Numbered from the stretch's first letter, positions 47,746-60,530 are shown. The stretch is DNA of 64,000 bases from Brachynemurus nebulosus (GCA_035578155.1 JAPWDM010000004.1:57648660-57712659); one strand, 5' to 3'. The notes: generated by a model not told the origin, from the letters alone. Numbers and translations: made by a program.

Positions 47746-48034
47746 CCCCAAATTTTTTTATATGTTATTAGGTAGGTAGTCATACTGATAAAATATTCAG
47801 AATTTTTTGAATTATGCACTTTTTGCGGTTTTCCTGTAAGATGTTTTTTTTTGCTAGCCAGCTTCATTTAGTTGCGTTTTCTTCACAGACTTTTGTAGGA
47901 GAGTTATAATTTCGACCTTATGATTAAATAAGGGTACAAAGGGAATTTAATTATAATCGATATAAATTTCCACGTTTTAGTAAAAAACACTCTCCTATAA
48001 CACTGACGTAAAATTTTTTCACCAAAATACTTAC
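47746..48034. other. Possible intron sequence
   Basis: AT-rich; follows the donor of the minus-strand exon at 48035. No gene signal of its own. Confidence 0.35.
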
Positions 48035-48139
48035 CAGGGCCAGCACGACCATATAGGCGAAGTAGCCAACCGCCAAAAACACCAGAAATCGAGGAACGCC
48101 AAAAATCTGGGACGTAAAAATTATAAATTTTACAAGCAT
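48035..48139 (-). CDS. Candidate host exon, hydrophobic N-terminal segment
   Basis: The minus strand from ATG (48137-48139) reads MLVKFIIFTS, then QIFGVPRFLVF and LAVGYFAYMVVLAL, ending at a consensus donor CTG|GTAAGT (intron starts 48034) after exactly 35 codons. The last 24 residues form a membrane-spanning or signal-anchor helix. GC content and codon choice are clearly richer than the surroundings. A possible acceptor (TTTTTACGTCCCAG) at 48107-48110 offers an alternative: an internal exon of 48035-48106. The protein is not recognised. A TTAA MITE begins 18 bp upstream. Confidence 0.4.
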
Positions 48140-48157
48140 TGTACGTATTTTTGTTAA

Positions 48158-48773
48158 GGACGTTCGTGCGTCAAACCTAATAGTAGATAAAAATTTGACA
48201 AGATTTCAACCTCCCAGAATTGACAAGTTCAATTACATAGTTATCTTCCCTCAAGGATTTTAAGCCCTTCATAGATCATTTCTTAAAGTAATTGACGATT
48301 AAAAATCAAATTTTTAACACAGAGCTATTAGGAAAAAATATTCTAAACAGCATTTTTTCATTTTAAAAATTATAGTAAGTATATTACAAAAGTAGATACC
48401 ATAATAAAAAAAGTTTAAAAATATTCATTGAAATATGCAATTTATATAATTGCACAAAAAAATCGTGTTGACGAACGTTAAAATGAAATATTAATTTTTG
48501 AAATTAATATTCGGGTAGATTTTGATGTGTAAACGTACATAATATAAGTACATACAAGGTCAAATCAGACTACTGAATTTCAATCAACAACTGTGTATGC
48601 ATTGATGACATAGATCAGTATATAGGTGGTACGTATAGCAATCACCCATATACACGACACGATACGACACATAAAACAAGTACAAGCTCTGTATGCGTAA
48701 CATACAGGTATAGTGTTTTGTGGTAGCTACATAACATTATTCTGTAGTGTTTTGTAGACGCGCTCGAACGTCT
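48158..48773. mobile_element. 616-bp TTAA MITE (piggyBac-like), copy 2
   Basis: Reverse-oriented copy of 22265-22864 with its own TTAA pair (48154-48157, 48774-48777). It lacks the internal sequence of the palindromic MITE, confirming that 22901-23112 is separate. Confidence 0.88.
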
Positions 48774-48777
48774 TTAA

Positions 48778-49334
48778 CTAAATTAATTGTTCAAACGATT
48801 TTAATATTTATGTAGTTTTATGTCGGAAAGGTTGATCAGATACATCGTATCTAGATCATATAGTCAGATATAAACTGAATGGTGTTTCTTTAGAAAAATA
48901 TATTAAGAAAGAGGTCAGTCAATCGGAAGCCAGTCAATCTTCTCTTTAATTATCTTCTTTTACAATATAAAATACTATTATCTACCACTACCATGAAATT
49001 GCTTGTTTATTGTACAAAATACTATCTGAGTAAGGTACGTTTTACATACAGCCATATATCCAGCTGTACAAAAAGTGGCTCTTTACATACATGTATACGT
49101 ACAACATCAAAGCTTACTACACTTTTATTAATTCTTATATTATATATATTATACAGTGATATACATAAATAATTATTATATTGAATCTGTATAAAAATTT
49201 TACCTAGCAACTAAATGTTTACGTTTGTTTTTAATAAATTTCAAATACTACATAATTTTAATGTATTGTATTTGTAGATTTGTACCAGATTTTTATCGTT
49301 TATTGTGAATTTCATGTTAGTCGTAAATAAAGTA
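48778..49334. other. AT-rich non-coding stretch
   Basis: No feature recognised. Confidence 0.4.
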
Positions 49335-49467
49335 TAGTACGTAACTGGGTTGGAACGCATATTACATACTCGCGCAATTACGCTCTCGCTACTGCGCGGC
49401 TCTTGCCTAACTTTTTCGCTCGTGTGTAATATGCAACTTACAACCTCAGTCACGTAATATACTATTA
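49335..49467. repeat. Short inverted-repeat element with GC-rich core
   Basis: 'tagtacgtaactgggttgg' at the left is mirrored by the complement of 'cctcagtcacgtaatatact' at the right, and 'catattaca' sits inside each arm. The core 'cgcgcaattacgctctcgct' is unusually GC-rich. No clear duplication. Confidence 0.5.
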
Positions 49468-49538
49468 CACGTTGAAAGTTGAAGGCTCATTGTACGACTT
49501 TTAACTATTATTATGTCTAAATAAGTGTTTATTAAGTT

Positions 49539-50194
49539 CAGGGGCGCTAAAATATATTTCGCCTAGGGCGTAAAATACGGTGCACACTACTTCGCTCCCG
49601 CGGTCAGATAACCCTGAAGGGTCGTATACTAGTTCGCTCCCGTAACTATATGCTAATGCGATTAAGATTTATTCAACAAAATAAGAATGTTTTTATTTGT
49701 GTTTTATAACTTATTATTAAATACATTATAAATTTGGTGTCAATTTATATGACATAAATTTTACAGTCGAATCTACTTATTACATTTTGTTTCAATAATG
49801 ATTTTTTTCTTTATACAAATTCCTTACGCAAATTAACTACCTTGCAATACACTTTTTTGTTCCTTTATTTAAATGTTTTTATATTCTTATGAAAATTATA
49901 TTTATAATTAATTACAGTTAACATGGGTTTGACTTTTTCACTTACCATTTCGCACATTTCCATATCGATGACAAAATTATACAGATTGGTTGTTAAACTA
50001 GTGAACTTGTAAACTTCAATTGATTGACCACATTCCACAATAATAACTAATGTGCGAATATTTGCTTTTCATCTTATTATATGGGATATCCCCACCATTA
50101 ACTAGGTAATTAATTTTACCTGTCAGTAGATAATAAGTCCGGAGCGAACTAACCTACGACCCTTTTTCAAGATAAGATTAAAGTGCCGGTCCTG
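49539..50194. mobile_element. hAT-like MITE, imperfect TSD
   Basis: CAGGGGCGCTAAAAT at the left and the inverted CAGGACCGGCACTTTAAT at the right. Inner inverted blocks 'agggtcgtatactagttcgc' and its counterpart lie at 50138-50165. Flanks ATTAAGTT and ATTAATAC share only five of eight bases. Confidence 0.5.
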
Positions 50195-50354
50195 ATTAAT
50201 ACGTGAAGTATTGTCAATAATATTATTCTTTTATGTGTAGGCAGCCTATGATTTTTCGCCAAATACAAAACAGTTCTAGGTATGTGTATATTTAATGAAA
50301 GAATTTATTGAAAATATTTTGTTTATCGCTAAAATACTAAAAATAATAATAATA

Positions 50355-50795
50355 TACAGAGCGTTCATAAAGTTCCGGAACAGCTCCGCAAAAGTTCCGC
50401 AAAATCTCAGTTAATATTAACTTTATCGAAAAATAACCCGGACAAAAATTTCATGGGAAGAAACGATAGACTAGAAAATGACCTCGAATTTGACCTTGAC
50501 CTTGACCAACCAATATCATATTTTTTTCGTTTTTATGACTTTCACACGACTTTGGGATATGAAGTATGAGTATGGTTTTGAACGTAGAATTTCCCGCTCT
50601 TTCCGAAGCCGAGATCGAAAATAAGGGTTTCCATTTAGAAACAAAGTTGACCTCCAAATTTTGGTCAAGGTCAAATTCGAGGTCATTTTCTAGTTACTCA
50701 TTTCTTCCCATGAAACTTTTGTCCATGTTATTTTTCGATAAAGTCAATATTATCTGAGATTTTCAGCTGTTCCGGAACTTTATGAATGCTTTGTA
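50355..50795. mobile_element. 441-bp Tc1/mariner-like MITE
   Basis: TACAGAGCGTTCATAAAGTT and the inverted TACAAAGCATTCATAAAGTT, with TA on both sides (50353-50354, 50796-50797). The arms extend inward ('gacctcgaatttgaccttga' and its complement), so most of the element is a hairpin. Confidence 0.85.
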
Positions 50796-50867
50796 TATGA
50801 AATTAAGTTAAGGATTTTTAAATTAGGTTAAGGTATATTCGATTAGTAGAAACGTATTTAACAGACG

Positions 50868-51410
<543 letters not shown>

Positions 51411-52085
51411 ATTTATTCCCAAATAGAACTGCTATTCAAGTATGTTATGTATATTTATTTTTTTAATTTATACTTATTTAATAATTAAAAAATAACGCAA
51501 AACGCACTATTTAAAATTGAAGTGAAGATGTCCGCCCACGTTTTGACATGATATTTTCAATTTATTTACTTATATCATACTTCCGTGCTCATTATCAGTT
51601 AAATAATACAAAAAAAAAAAAAAAAAATTGTGTCATTATCTATGCAGTATATACATACATATTATCTATATGTCTGCTCATGGCAATTTTAAAAGCAGTC
51701 AAAAGTGTAAAGAGAAATATTGTTTGGAATCTCCTTCCTACTTTATATTCTAAAACAGCATAGATAAAGACAGATTCTAACTATTGCGGCGTTGCATCGA
51801 ATGTTTTTAGTATTTTTTGGTTCACATAGAAGCAATACATAGAATTGGCTTTATAGATTTAACAAACCTTTTGGCTCACGCCACAGTATTAAAAATGATG
51901 ATAAAAATTTCCGCTTAAAAACCCACAACTAACTAGAAAATATTAATGTGAAATATTATAGTTAAACTGGTTTCAACTATATTTGTAGCCTTTCAATAAC
52001 AGCAAATAAATTTATATATAAGTACATACTAAAAAACTCGAATTTATATTATAAACTGAAAATGAATCATGCACATAAATTTATG
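51411..52085. other. Non-coding stretch
   Basis: An A-run (51610-51627) is the only notable feature. Confidence 0.4.
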
Positions 52086-52087
52086 TA

Positions 52088-52454
52088 CAGTCGACTCTCG
52101 TTAATTCGAACCTCCCTACATGTCAATGTTGTCACGAGTTCTCTACAAAATCTCTTTAATTTTCGAACTAAATCAATACATTTTTAAGCACTTGGTAATT
52201 CGAACGAAAAAATCATTGCTACGTAACAAAACGACGCGTTAATTCGAACTCATCAGCGTCAAGCATTCGACAATTCAAAGTTGCAGAGAGAAAGAGAAAG
52301 ATTGACAGAAAGATTGTAAATACATTTTGATTGATTTTGAATAGGGTGTACATTTTGATTGATTTTGAACCATTTGATATTTCAAACACTCGATAATTCC
52401 TAATATTTTAAGAGTCCCGCGAGACTCGAGTTTCGAATTAACGAGAGTCGACTG
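52088..52454. mobile_element. 367-bp pogo/Tigger-like MITE, TA target
   Basis: CAGTCGACTCTCGTTAATTC, continuing 'gaa', is inverted at the right end. TA flanks both sides (52086-52087 and 52455-52456). 'aattcgaac' phrases recur inside. Termini of this wording are known from pogo/Tigger elements. Confidence 0.9.
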
Positions 52455-52456
52455 TA

Positions 52457-53205
52457 TTATAAGCTCGAAATATAGCTATCCCTCACAAGATCTATTATCT
52501 GATATATTGAAAAAGGATAGTAGAAATTATAATAACTTTTATATGTGACAAAATTTTATTTGTGGTATGAATCATTTTCATTAAATATAAATTTGACATT
52601 ATAAATACATATATAAAACGTGGTGGGGCTTAACATTTGGAACTCGTGTGTCTGCAGCTACTTTTTAAAGGAAATATGCCGATATTCTTGTGAAATTGTG
52701 AAGGGAAACTGCTGAAAATCCTAACGAGGTTATCTGACCGCTGGATTTGAATCTAACAATTTACAAGAATTACTTGTACGTTAAAAGGGAAACAAAAGAG
52801 TAAAGAGAACTACTGTTTAAAATTTTTATCTCTTACTTTACATACCAAAATTATACAGATATAAATAGATTCTAATTAAGGCGACATTGCATCGAATGCC
52901 TTCAGTTTCTAGACAAATAATACCAGTCTATTAGCGTCTATCTGCCGTCGTTTTCAAGTTATCAAGCAAAATTGAAATTTTACCATAATTTTGAGGGGTG
53001 ATTTCACCCCTTAAATGGCGACGGTGGCACATAAAAAAAAATACGGGTCTGTTATTTTTGCTTGTACTACACACATACCTACCAAGTTTCATCAAAATTG
53101 CGAATTGACAGTTCAAAACCTTTTCTTGTTAGATTGAAGGTTTTCTACGCCCTCGCAATGTTAAGCCTTAACTTTTGTCCCCAAGGTCTTGCAGGTTCTT
53201 TGAGT
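52457..53205. other. Non-coding stretch
   Basis: No gene recognised; the 61-codon minus frame at 52931-53116 has no motif. Confidence 0.4.
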
Positions 53206-53526
53206 TGATGTAACAATCACTTGACTTGGTTTTTGTGGTGAATCGTAAATAAAACACTCGCGTATTTTTTAAATAAATATAATTTGTTTATTAATTAATT
53301 AAATAAAGCAACAAAAATACTAATAACAGCGTATTACGTTGTAACAATAAAGATTTATAAAGATAAAAAGAAAATATGTTGCGTTTGTTAGGCAAAGCGG
53401 AGTCTTTCATAATGTTGTTACCGAATACAAAATCAGAATCAGAATTATTCAGAATGAATAGAAAAATCTCCCCTAACTCGTTCTCCTCTGTCCAATTACA
53501 TTTGTCGTCCTAGCGACACTACATCA
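53206..53526. repeat. Weak candidate solo LTR
   Basis: A 321-bp segment begins TGATGTA and ends TACATCA, giving the TG...CA ends expected of an LTR. No 5-bp duplication and no internal retroelement sequence were found, so the boundaries may be accidental. Confidence 0.2.
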
Positions 53527-53884
53527 TTATTTTCTTATTCATCTAAGAGAGACATTACGAATTTATATACTGGTGTTTTTATGCAATTAACACAACATAT
53601 GTGTTTTAACTATTGTCAACCTTATTACAATGTCTGGTTCTGTTAGTTTTATCAGTTGATTTTTCAATTTTTCATTTATTTGGAAACTTTCAATGGAAAT
53701 TTATTTGAAAATACCCAGCCCCGGTTTCATGCGGCAAAAGGTAATAAAAACTTGAAACGCAACTCAAAAGATTCATGTAAAAAATATTGGCAAAATACTT
53801 TCTATTGGGCAGTAGAAAAAAAAAATTGCAAAGAATGAAAGCAATAATGAAAAAAAAAAACTTATGCCAGTATTATAGTCTACA

Positions 53885-54205
53885 AATTAGGGATGTCATG
53901 GATATCCGTAACGGTTCCCGAAACTATCGGAGGATATATGTAATAATTTAATACGAAACCGAAACAGTATCCGAAATAAAAGTTTTGAATTTGTTTGGGA
54001 TAATTACAGACAATTGTCGTTGGAAAACTGAGTTTAAATCGAGGGAAGCTTTTACTGCATGTATTCATTTTGATAGATATTCGTTGATTCGTGTTTGGCG
54101 TTCACTCTTTTTTGATGCAATTTTTCCCTTTCTTCTACAAGAAAGTTCACTAAAAGTAATTATTCGTAACCGTAACCGTATCCGAAACATTATCCGATAT
54201 ATATA
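53885..54205. repeat. hAT-like fragment with TATCCGTAAC motifs
   Basis: 'ttagggatgtcatggatatc' opens like a hAT end and is followed by 'ccgtaacggttcccgaaact'. Related phrases ('cgtaaccgtaaccgtatccg') recur at 54168 and, beyond the MITE, at 54764. No matching right end found. Confidence 0.4.
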
Positions 54206-54762
54206 TGGGAGAGTCTCCTATATTGGACCACTTTTGCCATTTCTGTTTGCAACAAGGAAACCAATTGAGATAGAGCCATCATTTTTGGTTGTCTGATTAA
54301 TCAATCTTGATGCTATAAAACGAAAACATTAATTCGTCTCCAGTTGAATTTTAAATAGACCCTACCTTGGGTAAAAAAAAAATTATGTCATTTTGTCCAA
54401 TTTAGGAAACTAGTATCCTAAATTGGACCGATTGGTTCTTAATAATGTTTTTAAGATTATGTCGTTATAATAAATTACATATGACATAGATAAAATATAA
54501 ATATAAAAAGAAAAAGTTATACCTACCTGTTAAGTGTTTGGTCGAATGGTAAGTAAAGAAAATTTAACATCGGCTTAACAATTTTTCATACATTTGCGAG
54601 TTTTCAAAGACTGCTTACTTGACAATTACCTAAATTCTTACTAAGAAATAAATTCGAATGTTGTTTAATATTTATATTGTTAAATGGCTCTGTCTTTTAA
54701 TTGCTTAAAACTGACGCGGTTCAATTTAGGAGCCGGTCCAATATAGGAGACTCTCCCCTACA
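54206..54762. mobile_element. 557-bp MITE related to the psq/PHD elements
   Basis: TGGGAGAGTCTCCTATATTG at the left and the inverted TGTAGGGGAGAGTCTCCTAT at the right, with TA on both sides (54204-54205, 54763-54764). The motif 'cctaWattggacc' recurs internally near 54402, 54417 and 54722. The end layout (GTAGGGGAGA + motif array) matches 39336-43971. Confidence 0.8.
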
Positions 54763-54764
54763 TA

Positions 54765-55061
54765 TCCGTAACCGAAATCAAAAAACCATCCTTTCAAGTC
54801 TGTACTTAAAAATTTAAAAATTGAAATTTTGTTCAGGTACCATATACAGTTCTAGTAATAAGTATAAGCTTATTTTTTTCATTCATACATTTTAAGGGAT
54901 AAAAAACCACTTCAAGTATGTACTTAAAGATTTAAAAATTCACAGAATTTTATTCACATAATTATATTACATAGTAATAAATATATCATTAAATTTTGCT
55001 TCCACAATCCTTCCTCCCGTAACAATAATTTATTTTTGTGTCCACTATGATCTACTCATTC
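54765..55061. other. Non-coding stretch
   Basis: Two similar blocks ('cttcaagtatgtacttaaag' near 54912 and a variant near 54798). No gene. Confidence 0.4.
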
Positions 55062-55740
55062 TTAAGGTACCATTACAGTGTAGAATTTTGAAAAAATCAA
55101 TTTTTATTTATTTTTGTCTTATCTTAAAGTACATACAGTTATGCATGTTCTTTCAAAATTTCAAATTGAAATTCGAATTATTACGGTCGCTACGACCACG
55201 GTTCCAGGGCCGTAGCTAGGGGGGGGGCATCATGGGGCAATGCCCTACCTTAAAATATCAATGCCCTACCTTAAAAAGTACGATAATATGCTAAGAAAAT
55301 TATTTGTTTATAGTATGAGATGATGGGAAAAAAATAATTTATTACACTAGCGTAGTAACACTAGAGGGAATTTGGAGGTTTTCCTTAATTAAATTTAAAT
55401 ATATTTGTTGTCCATATTAGTAATAATTAAACATAACAATCAGTTTCAAATCAACCAGTAAAATTTAAATGTACAATACCGTATTTTAAGACAACGGCAA
55501 AAGCTAACAATCATTTTCAAATTAGCAAATAAAACCGAAATGTATCTTGGTACTAACAGTTAAATACAGTGACTCAACTTTCTGATCATTGATCAAATGT
55601 TAATGTAAGAATTAAATAAGTCAGCATTTTACGAAAACAGTAAAGCTTATTTATTTAAAGTATATGTATGTGTTTATTTATTATATTTTCATATAATAAT
55701 AAAATAATAAATTATAAATAATTAATATTAGAAAGGTTTA

Positions 55741-56529
55741 CTTTGTGAAAATCCATATTAAACATAGGATCGTTGCTTTATCACTTTTCACAGGAAAATT
55801 GTAGAAAAACACGAGTCGACTTTCGGCTTTTACACCATCGTCAGGTGAAAAACATAACTAAAAATTATTCTTTTAGGCGAAAAGTATTTATAATACAAAC
55901 TGAAGTAAATAATGTATTGGTGGGGGATGTTAGAGGCAGATATAATCAAACCAAATGTAATGTAATTCCCAAGTTGAACAATTTTGATAAAACTAAAAAT
56001 GTATTATTTGCAAAGGCTCCCGCAGCGAATTTTATTTTAAAACCAGTTAAGTGTAATATAATATGTGCCAATTAGCCAAATATAAAATGGCTAGAGTATG
56101 TTGGGGAAAACCAGAAACATGAAATAGTGGTGAACATTAATTGCAAGAAAAAAGAGAATAAAATATACAGGTATCTATCTGTGTTAATTTGTCAAAATAG
56201 AGAAATGTGTTGATTTACAAGAAAAGTTACACCCCCAGGTAGTTGCTTTTGTTAGACTGAAAGGATTGTAAAATCAGAAATATTGCATAAAAACTATTTT
56301 GAAATATTAATTACCAGGAATCAATAAAATTTTTAAAAATGGGTACCTGTCAGCTAAAACTATTCGAAAAACGTGAGATGCATCGTGTTATAAATTTAAC
56401 AAAGGCGATTTGTTTAGATCAATTTGGTCATTTAAGATGACGTGGTTTTGGTCTTTGTTCAATTTGTTGATTTCCAGGGCTTCCAAAATGTTGAGTTTGC
56501 GGCCTTTTTTACAAACGTGTAATATTTTG
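55741..56529 (-). mobile_element. Penelope-like fragment, left (minus) member of an inverted pair
   Basis: Minus strand: endonuclease tail KILHVCKKGRKLNILEALEI...LNKSPLLNL, stop at 56388-56390, then ~550 bp untranslated, a hammerhead-like motif at 55818-55844, and a terminus resembling that of the copy at 17950. 5' truncated at about 56529. Confidence 0.85.
55818..55844 (-). ncRNA. Hammerhead-like ribozyme core (left arm)
   Basis: The minus strand has CTGACGA, short stem GGT/GCC with loop GTAAAA, then GAAAGTC. The layout corresponds to CUGANGA-stem II-GAAA. An extra U before stem II and an unresolved stem III leave function open. Confidence 0.45.
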
Positions 56530-56540
56530 TCAGCAATTTG

Positions 56541-57204
56541 TCATCTTAAATGACCAAATTGATCTAAACAAATCGCCTTTGTTAAATTTATAACACGATG
56601 CATCTCACGTTTTTCGAATAGTTTTAGCAGACAGGTACCCGTTTTTAAAAATTTTATTGATTCCTGGTAATTAATATTTCAAAATAGTTTTTATGCAATA
56701 TTTCTGATTTTACAATCCTTTCAGTCTAACAAAAGCAACTACCTGGGGGTGTAACTTTTCTTGTAAATCAACACATTTCTCTATTTTGACAAATTAACAC
56801 AGATAGATACCTGTATATTTTATTCTCTTTTTTGTTGCAATTAATGTTCACCACTATTTCATGTTTCTGGTTTTCCCCAACATACTCTAGCCATGTTAAT
56901 TATATTACACTTAACTGGTTTTAAAATAAAATTCGCTGCGGGAGCCTTTGCAAATAATACATTTTTAGTTTTATCAAAATTGTTCAACTTGGGAATTCCC
57001 TTACATTTGGTTTGATTATATCTGCCTCTAACATCCCCCACCAATACATTATTTACTTCAGTTTGTATTATAAATACTTTTCGCCTAAAAGAATAATTTT
57101 TAGTTATGTTTTTCACCTGACGATGGTGTAAAAGCCGAAAGTCGACTCGTGTTTTTCTACAATTTTCCTGTGAAAAGTGACAAAGCAACGATCCCATGTT
57201 TAAT
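56541..57204 (+). mobile_element. Penelope-like fragment, right (plus) member of an inverted pair
   Basis: Near-identical inverted copy of 55757-56440, separated from it by a ~100-bp spacer (56441-56540). Only the last ~17 codons (NDQIDLNKSPLLNL, stop 56591-56593) and the 3' untranslated part are present. Head-to-head arrangements of partial copies are known for Penelope elements. Confidence 0.85.
57117..57143 (+). ncRNA. Hammerhead-like ribozyme core (right arm)
   Basis: Same sequence as in the left arm, in plus orientation: CTGACGA at 57117-57123 and GAAAGTC at 57137-57143. Confidence 0.45.
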
Positions 57205-57308
57205 AAATTATAATTTATAAGTAGTGTAGTGTACAGCACAGCGTGGCAGTTAGTTATCGACACAGTTGTTTGTTTATTAGTGTTAACTGAAAATTAATTG
57301 ATCTTGCG

Positions 57309-59654
57309 ATGGATATACGGGCTTTCTTTGGCAAAAAACGAAGAATTGAAGAAAAAATTGATCACGAAGAGCCTCATTCCTCAAAACAGATGGAAGTACA
57401 AGATACAATTGCTACACCTAGCCCTATGAAAACAAATTCAATGAAACACATTGGTATTGTTAGCCATGGTATTCCTTCTGACATTGCACAAATCGGAGAA
57501 TCGATAAAGCAAGTTATTTTAGACACTTATCCAAAACAAAATAATAGGGCCTTTGTAGCGGACTGGTTCAAAGATTTAAATGGTTACAATATTCTGTCGA
57601 AAAGGATGCTGCTTTTTGCTATCCTTGTCAGCAATTTTTACCTCATGGAAGCAAACAGACTTCGTACACTTCTACAGGATTAAGAAACTGGAAAAATGCC
57701 ACTGATTCGAAAACTGGGTTTCCAAAACACGAAAAATCCATTTCTCATACACAAGCCATGGCTATGTGGCAGGAAAAATTACATAGAATATCTACAACTA
57801 GTAGTGTTGAAACGTTAATACATCAAACAATATTAGAAAAAAACAGGTATTACGTGAAGTCTATTATTGAAGTAATACAATTTCTAGTTGTAAACGAATT
57901 AGCTTTGCGTGGAAATTATATTTTAGAAGAAGAAAAAGAACAAGGTTTATTTCAAAATTTGTTTGAATACACGTGCATGAAAGACCCTAGTTTAAAGGAG
58001 GCTCTCAGTCACATACCACAAAATGCAACATATCGTTCACCTGCAATTCAAAATCAAATAATTCAAGCAATGGTTCAAGCAGTACGCAGTTCCATTGTTA
58101 GAGATATTAAGGAATCTGACGTGAACTCGTTTACTCTAATGGAAGATGGGACGAGAGATAAAAATAATCGCGAAAATATTGCAATAGCAATAGGGTATAT
58201 TAAGGATGGAATTGTCAATGAGTCTTTGCTAACAGTTATAACTACCGAAAACCTTGATGCAGCCACTTTTACGGAATTGACGTTAAATACCCTTACGGAA
58301 AATAACATTAACCTCTCTCATATGCTAAGCCAGTGCTATGACGGCGCAAGTGTAATGAGTGGGAAAGTTTCTGGAGTTGCGACCAGAATAGAAAATAAAT
58401 TAGGCCGAAAAATTCCCTACGTTCACTGCTATAACCATCGTTTGCATTTGATAGTCATCAGAACTATTTCGGAAATCACTTTTATTCGTTTATTTTTTGA
58501 TCAATGCATCATGCTACATGAATTCTTTCATCATGGCAAAATAGCTGCCTTGTATGGTGGAAAAAGGATTGGCCGGCTCCTCCAACAGCGTTGGTCAGGT
58601 CATCTGGCGGTTACAAAAGTTATATATGATAATTATTCATCGATTTTGGTAACTTTAGATGAAATCAAAAATGATAGATCTAACGGTGATGACGTCGCCA
58701 AGAGTGTCGGCATTAAAAAAGTCATGCTCAGTTTGGAATTCCGAATGGCCATGATTGTCGCCAAAAAAATTTTATCAATGCTTCACCCTGCAGACGCAGC
58801 TTTACAAGCCCGAAGCACAGGATTAAAAGACGCGATAACGATCATAAAGTGCGTCCAAATTGAAATGACGAAACTGAGATCAGATGAAATGTATCATCAA
58901 ATTTTAGAAGAAGCTAAGTCTATAATAAGCGGCGATTTGGAAAATAGGACCCAGACCCAGCAAAGATAAGTCAAAAAATCAAATCAGATGGATGATTACT
59001 TGTTATATAGCCCTTCCTCTTCCTCTGCCAGACAAAACCTAGAAGGCCTAGATGCTCTGCCATTTAAGTCTGAGTATTTCGAAACGCTGGATATACTAAT
59101 TGCTGAATTGCAAAGAAGATTTTCGGACAACGACGATCTGTTAAATTCGATAGCAAGTCTCGACGAGTTGGATGTAGACAAAATGATGCCGTTGAAAAAT
59201 TTAGGTAAGTAAGAAAATTAAACAAAACTATATCTCTGCTTGTAAAATACTAGTGTTATTTATTTATGGACATAAGTTCACAATTTCCACTGATTTTTTA
59301 GGTCTAACGGTTTCATCAAGAGAAGAGGCTACTGTAGTCAAAGCTTATTTGAGTCGTAGCGAGAATACAATGGAAAACACAATACAAGTTCTGTACAGGC
59401 AGCGAGAGGCGTTCAAAGATACATATGAACTTTTTGCATCTGTGGCGACCATAGGATGTAGCACTGCTGTGTGCAAATCTACGTTTTCAACTTTGACTTC
59501 AATCAATAGGCCTCAGCGACTGTCAATGGGTCACGAAAGAATGGCAGGCATGGTATTTTTGGCCTTTGAAAAGAAAAGAACGAAGTTAATTGATCTGGAT
59601 GAAGTTCTTCGCATTTTTAATAATATGGCGAATCGAAAAATTCAGCTGTTTTAA
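57309..59654 (+). pseudogene. hAT transposase, ZMYM1-like (TTF-type finger), nearly full length
   Basis: Opens MDIRAFFGKKRR. A TTF-type finger follows (DWF, then AFCYPC in the next frame). A hAT catalytic region comes after, with LMEDGTRDKNNRENIAI (a first acidic residue), QCYDGASVMSGKVSGVATRI and PYVHCYNHRLHLIV. The C-terminal hATC dimerisation block is CSTAVCKSTFSTLTSINRPQ. Three breaks or joins: a single-base frameshift in the finger near 57570-57582, an in-frame TAA at 58967-58969, and a clean intron 59205-59301 (TTAG|GTAAGT ... TTTTTTAG|GTC) that keeps the frame. AATAAA lies at 59716-59721. In an active element it would excise and reinsert DNA bearing these ends; here two lesions prevent that. 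Confidence 0.9.
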
Positions 59655-60494
59655 GGAAGGACTAATTATTATCGAACTGAATACAATATGTTTGAAGAAA
59701 TTATATATAAATTTGAATAAATAACTGCTTTGCTCTTATCTATCTGTCACCCCCTCTTGACAATTAAGTACTATCTCACTTACACATACGCAAAAGTACG
59801 AGAAAAATCGATTCACTAGATCAAATCAAATAAAATTTTTACTTCTGCCCTACATATAACAACAGCTGCCCTACCTTAAATTCAGCTCTAGCTACGGCCC
59901 TGCACGGATCAATGGATTCAGTCTAAATACAAAAATTCTGTGGATCGATAATCGTCTTTTGGCGGGATGTTATACCACTTTACGTTCAGTCTTTCCACAA
60001 CCAGTGAACGTATAAAATCAATTGCTTGTCACTATAGTATCACATTTTTGTTGAAACAATGATTTGAAATAATTTCGAGACAAACTTTAAACGAATTTAT
60101 CTCGAAATGCCCTTTTTAAAAACGATATTTACTCTCAGAGGGAATGTTTCCAAGCTATAGGTTTGAAATTTTGACAGAATATTCTTTATTCCATTCTCCA
60201 TGTACCTATGGAAGCTTATTTTTTTGAAATCTTTCTGTTTCTTCACTCGAAAAACTGTTGACCTAAATTTTGTACTTTTTATTCACACCGCCGCCATTTT
60301 TTCAAATTTCAAAGAAAAAACCTTCATAGGTACATAACGACTTACCTGCAGATTGATAATCTATTTATTGTTCAACAAATCTGACTGCCGCATCAAGGTC
60401 CTTAAAAGTGAGATAATGATATAGTGGGATAGTACTTACAATAAAGAAAAAATTACCTTGACAGCGGCAAAGTCAGATTTTGTTAAACTGTAAT

Positions 60495-60495
<1 letters not shown>

Positions 60496-60526
<31 letters not shown>
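60496..60526. repeat. 31-nt T homopolymer
   Basis: Lies inside the right part of the outer TTAA element; possible minus-strand retroposon A tail. Confidence 0.7.

Positions 60527-60530
<4 letters not shown>

Larger units (their letters stand above)
55205..59902 (+). mobile_element. ZMYM1-like hAT transposon, 4.7 kb
   Basis: CAGGGCCGTAGCTAG and its exact inverted copy at the right end, flanked by CACGGTTC (55197-55204) and CACGGATC (59903-59910), an 8-bp duplication with one mismatch. 'tgccctaccttaaa' motifs repeat just inside both ends. It contains a transposase gene with an intron and a poly(A) signal, and a nested Penelope-like pair in its 5' leader. Confidence 0.93.

Noticed and set aside
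49539..50194. Regulatory CpG-like island because of GC-rich 'cgctcccg' blocks
   Set aside because: The blocks are inverted pairs near two hAT-like ends, better explained as a MITE.
53206..53526. Solo LTR
   Set aside because: TG...CA ends alone; no target duplication, no primer site or polypurine tract. Kept only as a low-confidence feature.
55773..57263. Paired 100- and 134-aa ORFs with near-identical sequence (RKTRVDFRLLHHRQVKN...)
   Set aside because: They lie in the 3' untranslated part of the two Penelope-like copies, on the opposite strand to the real endonuclease tail, and overlap the hammerhead-like core.
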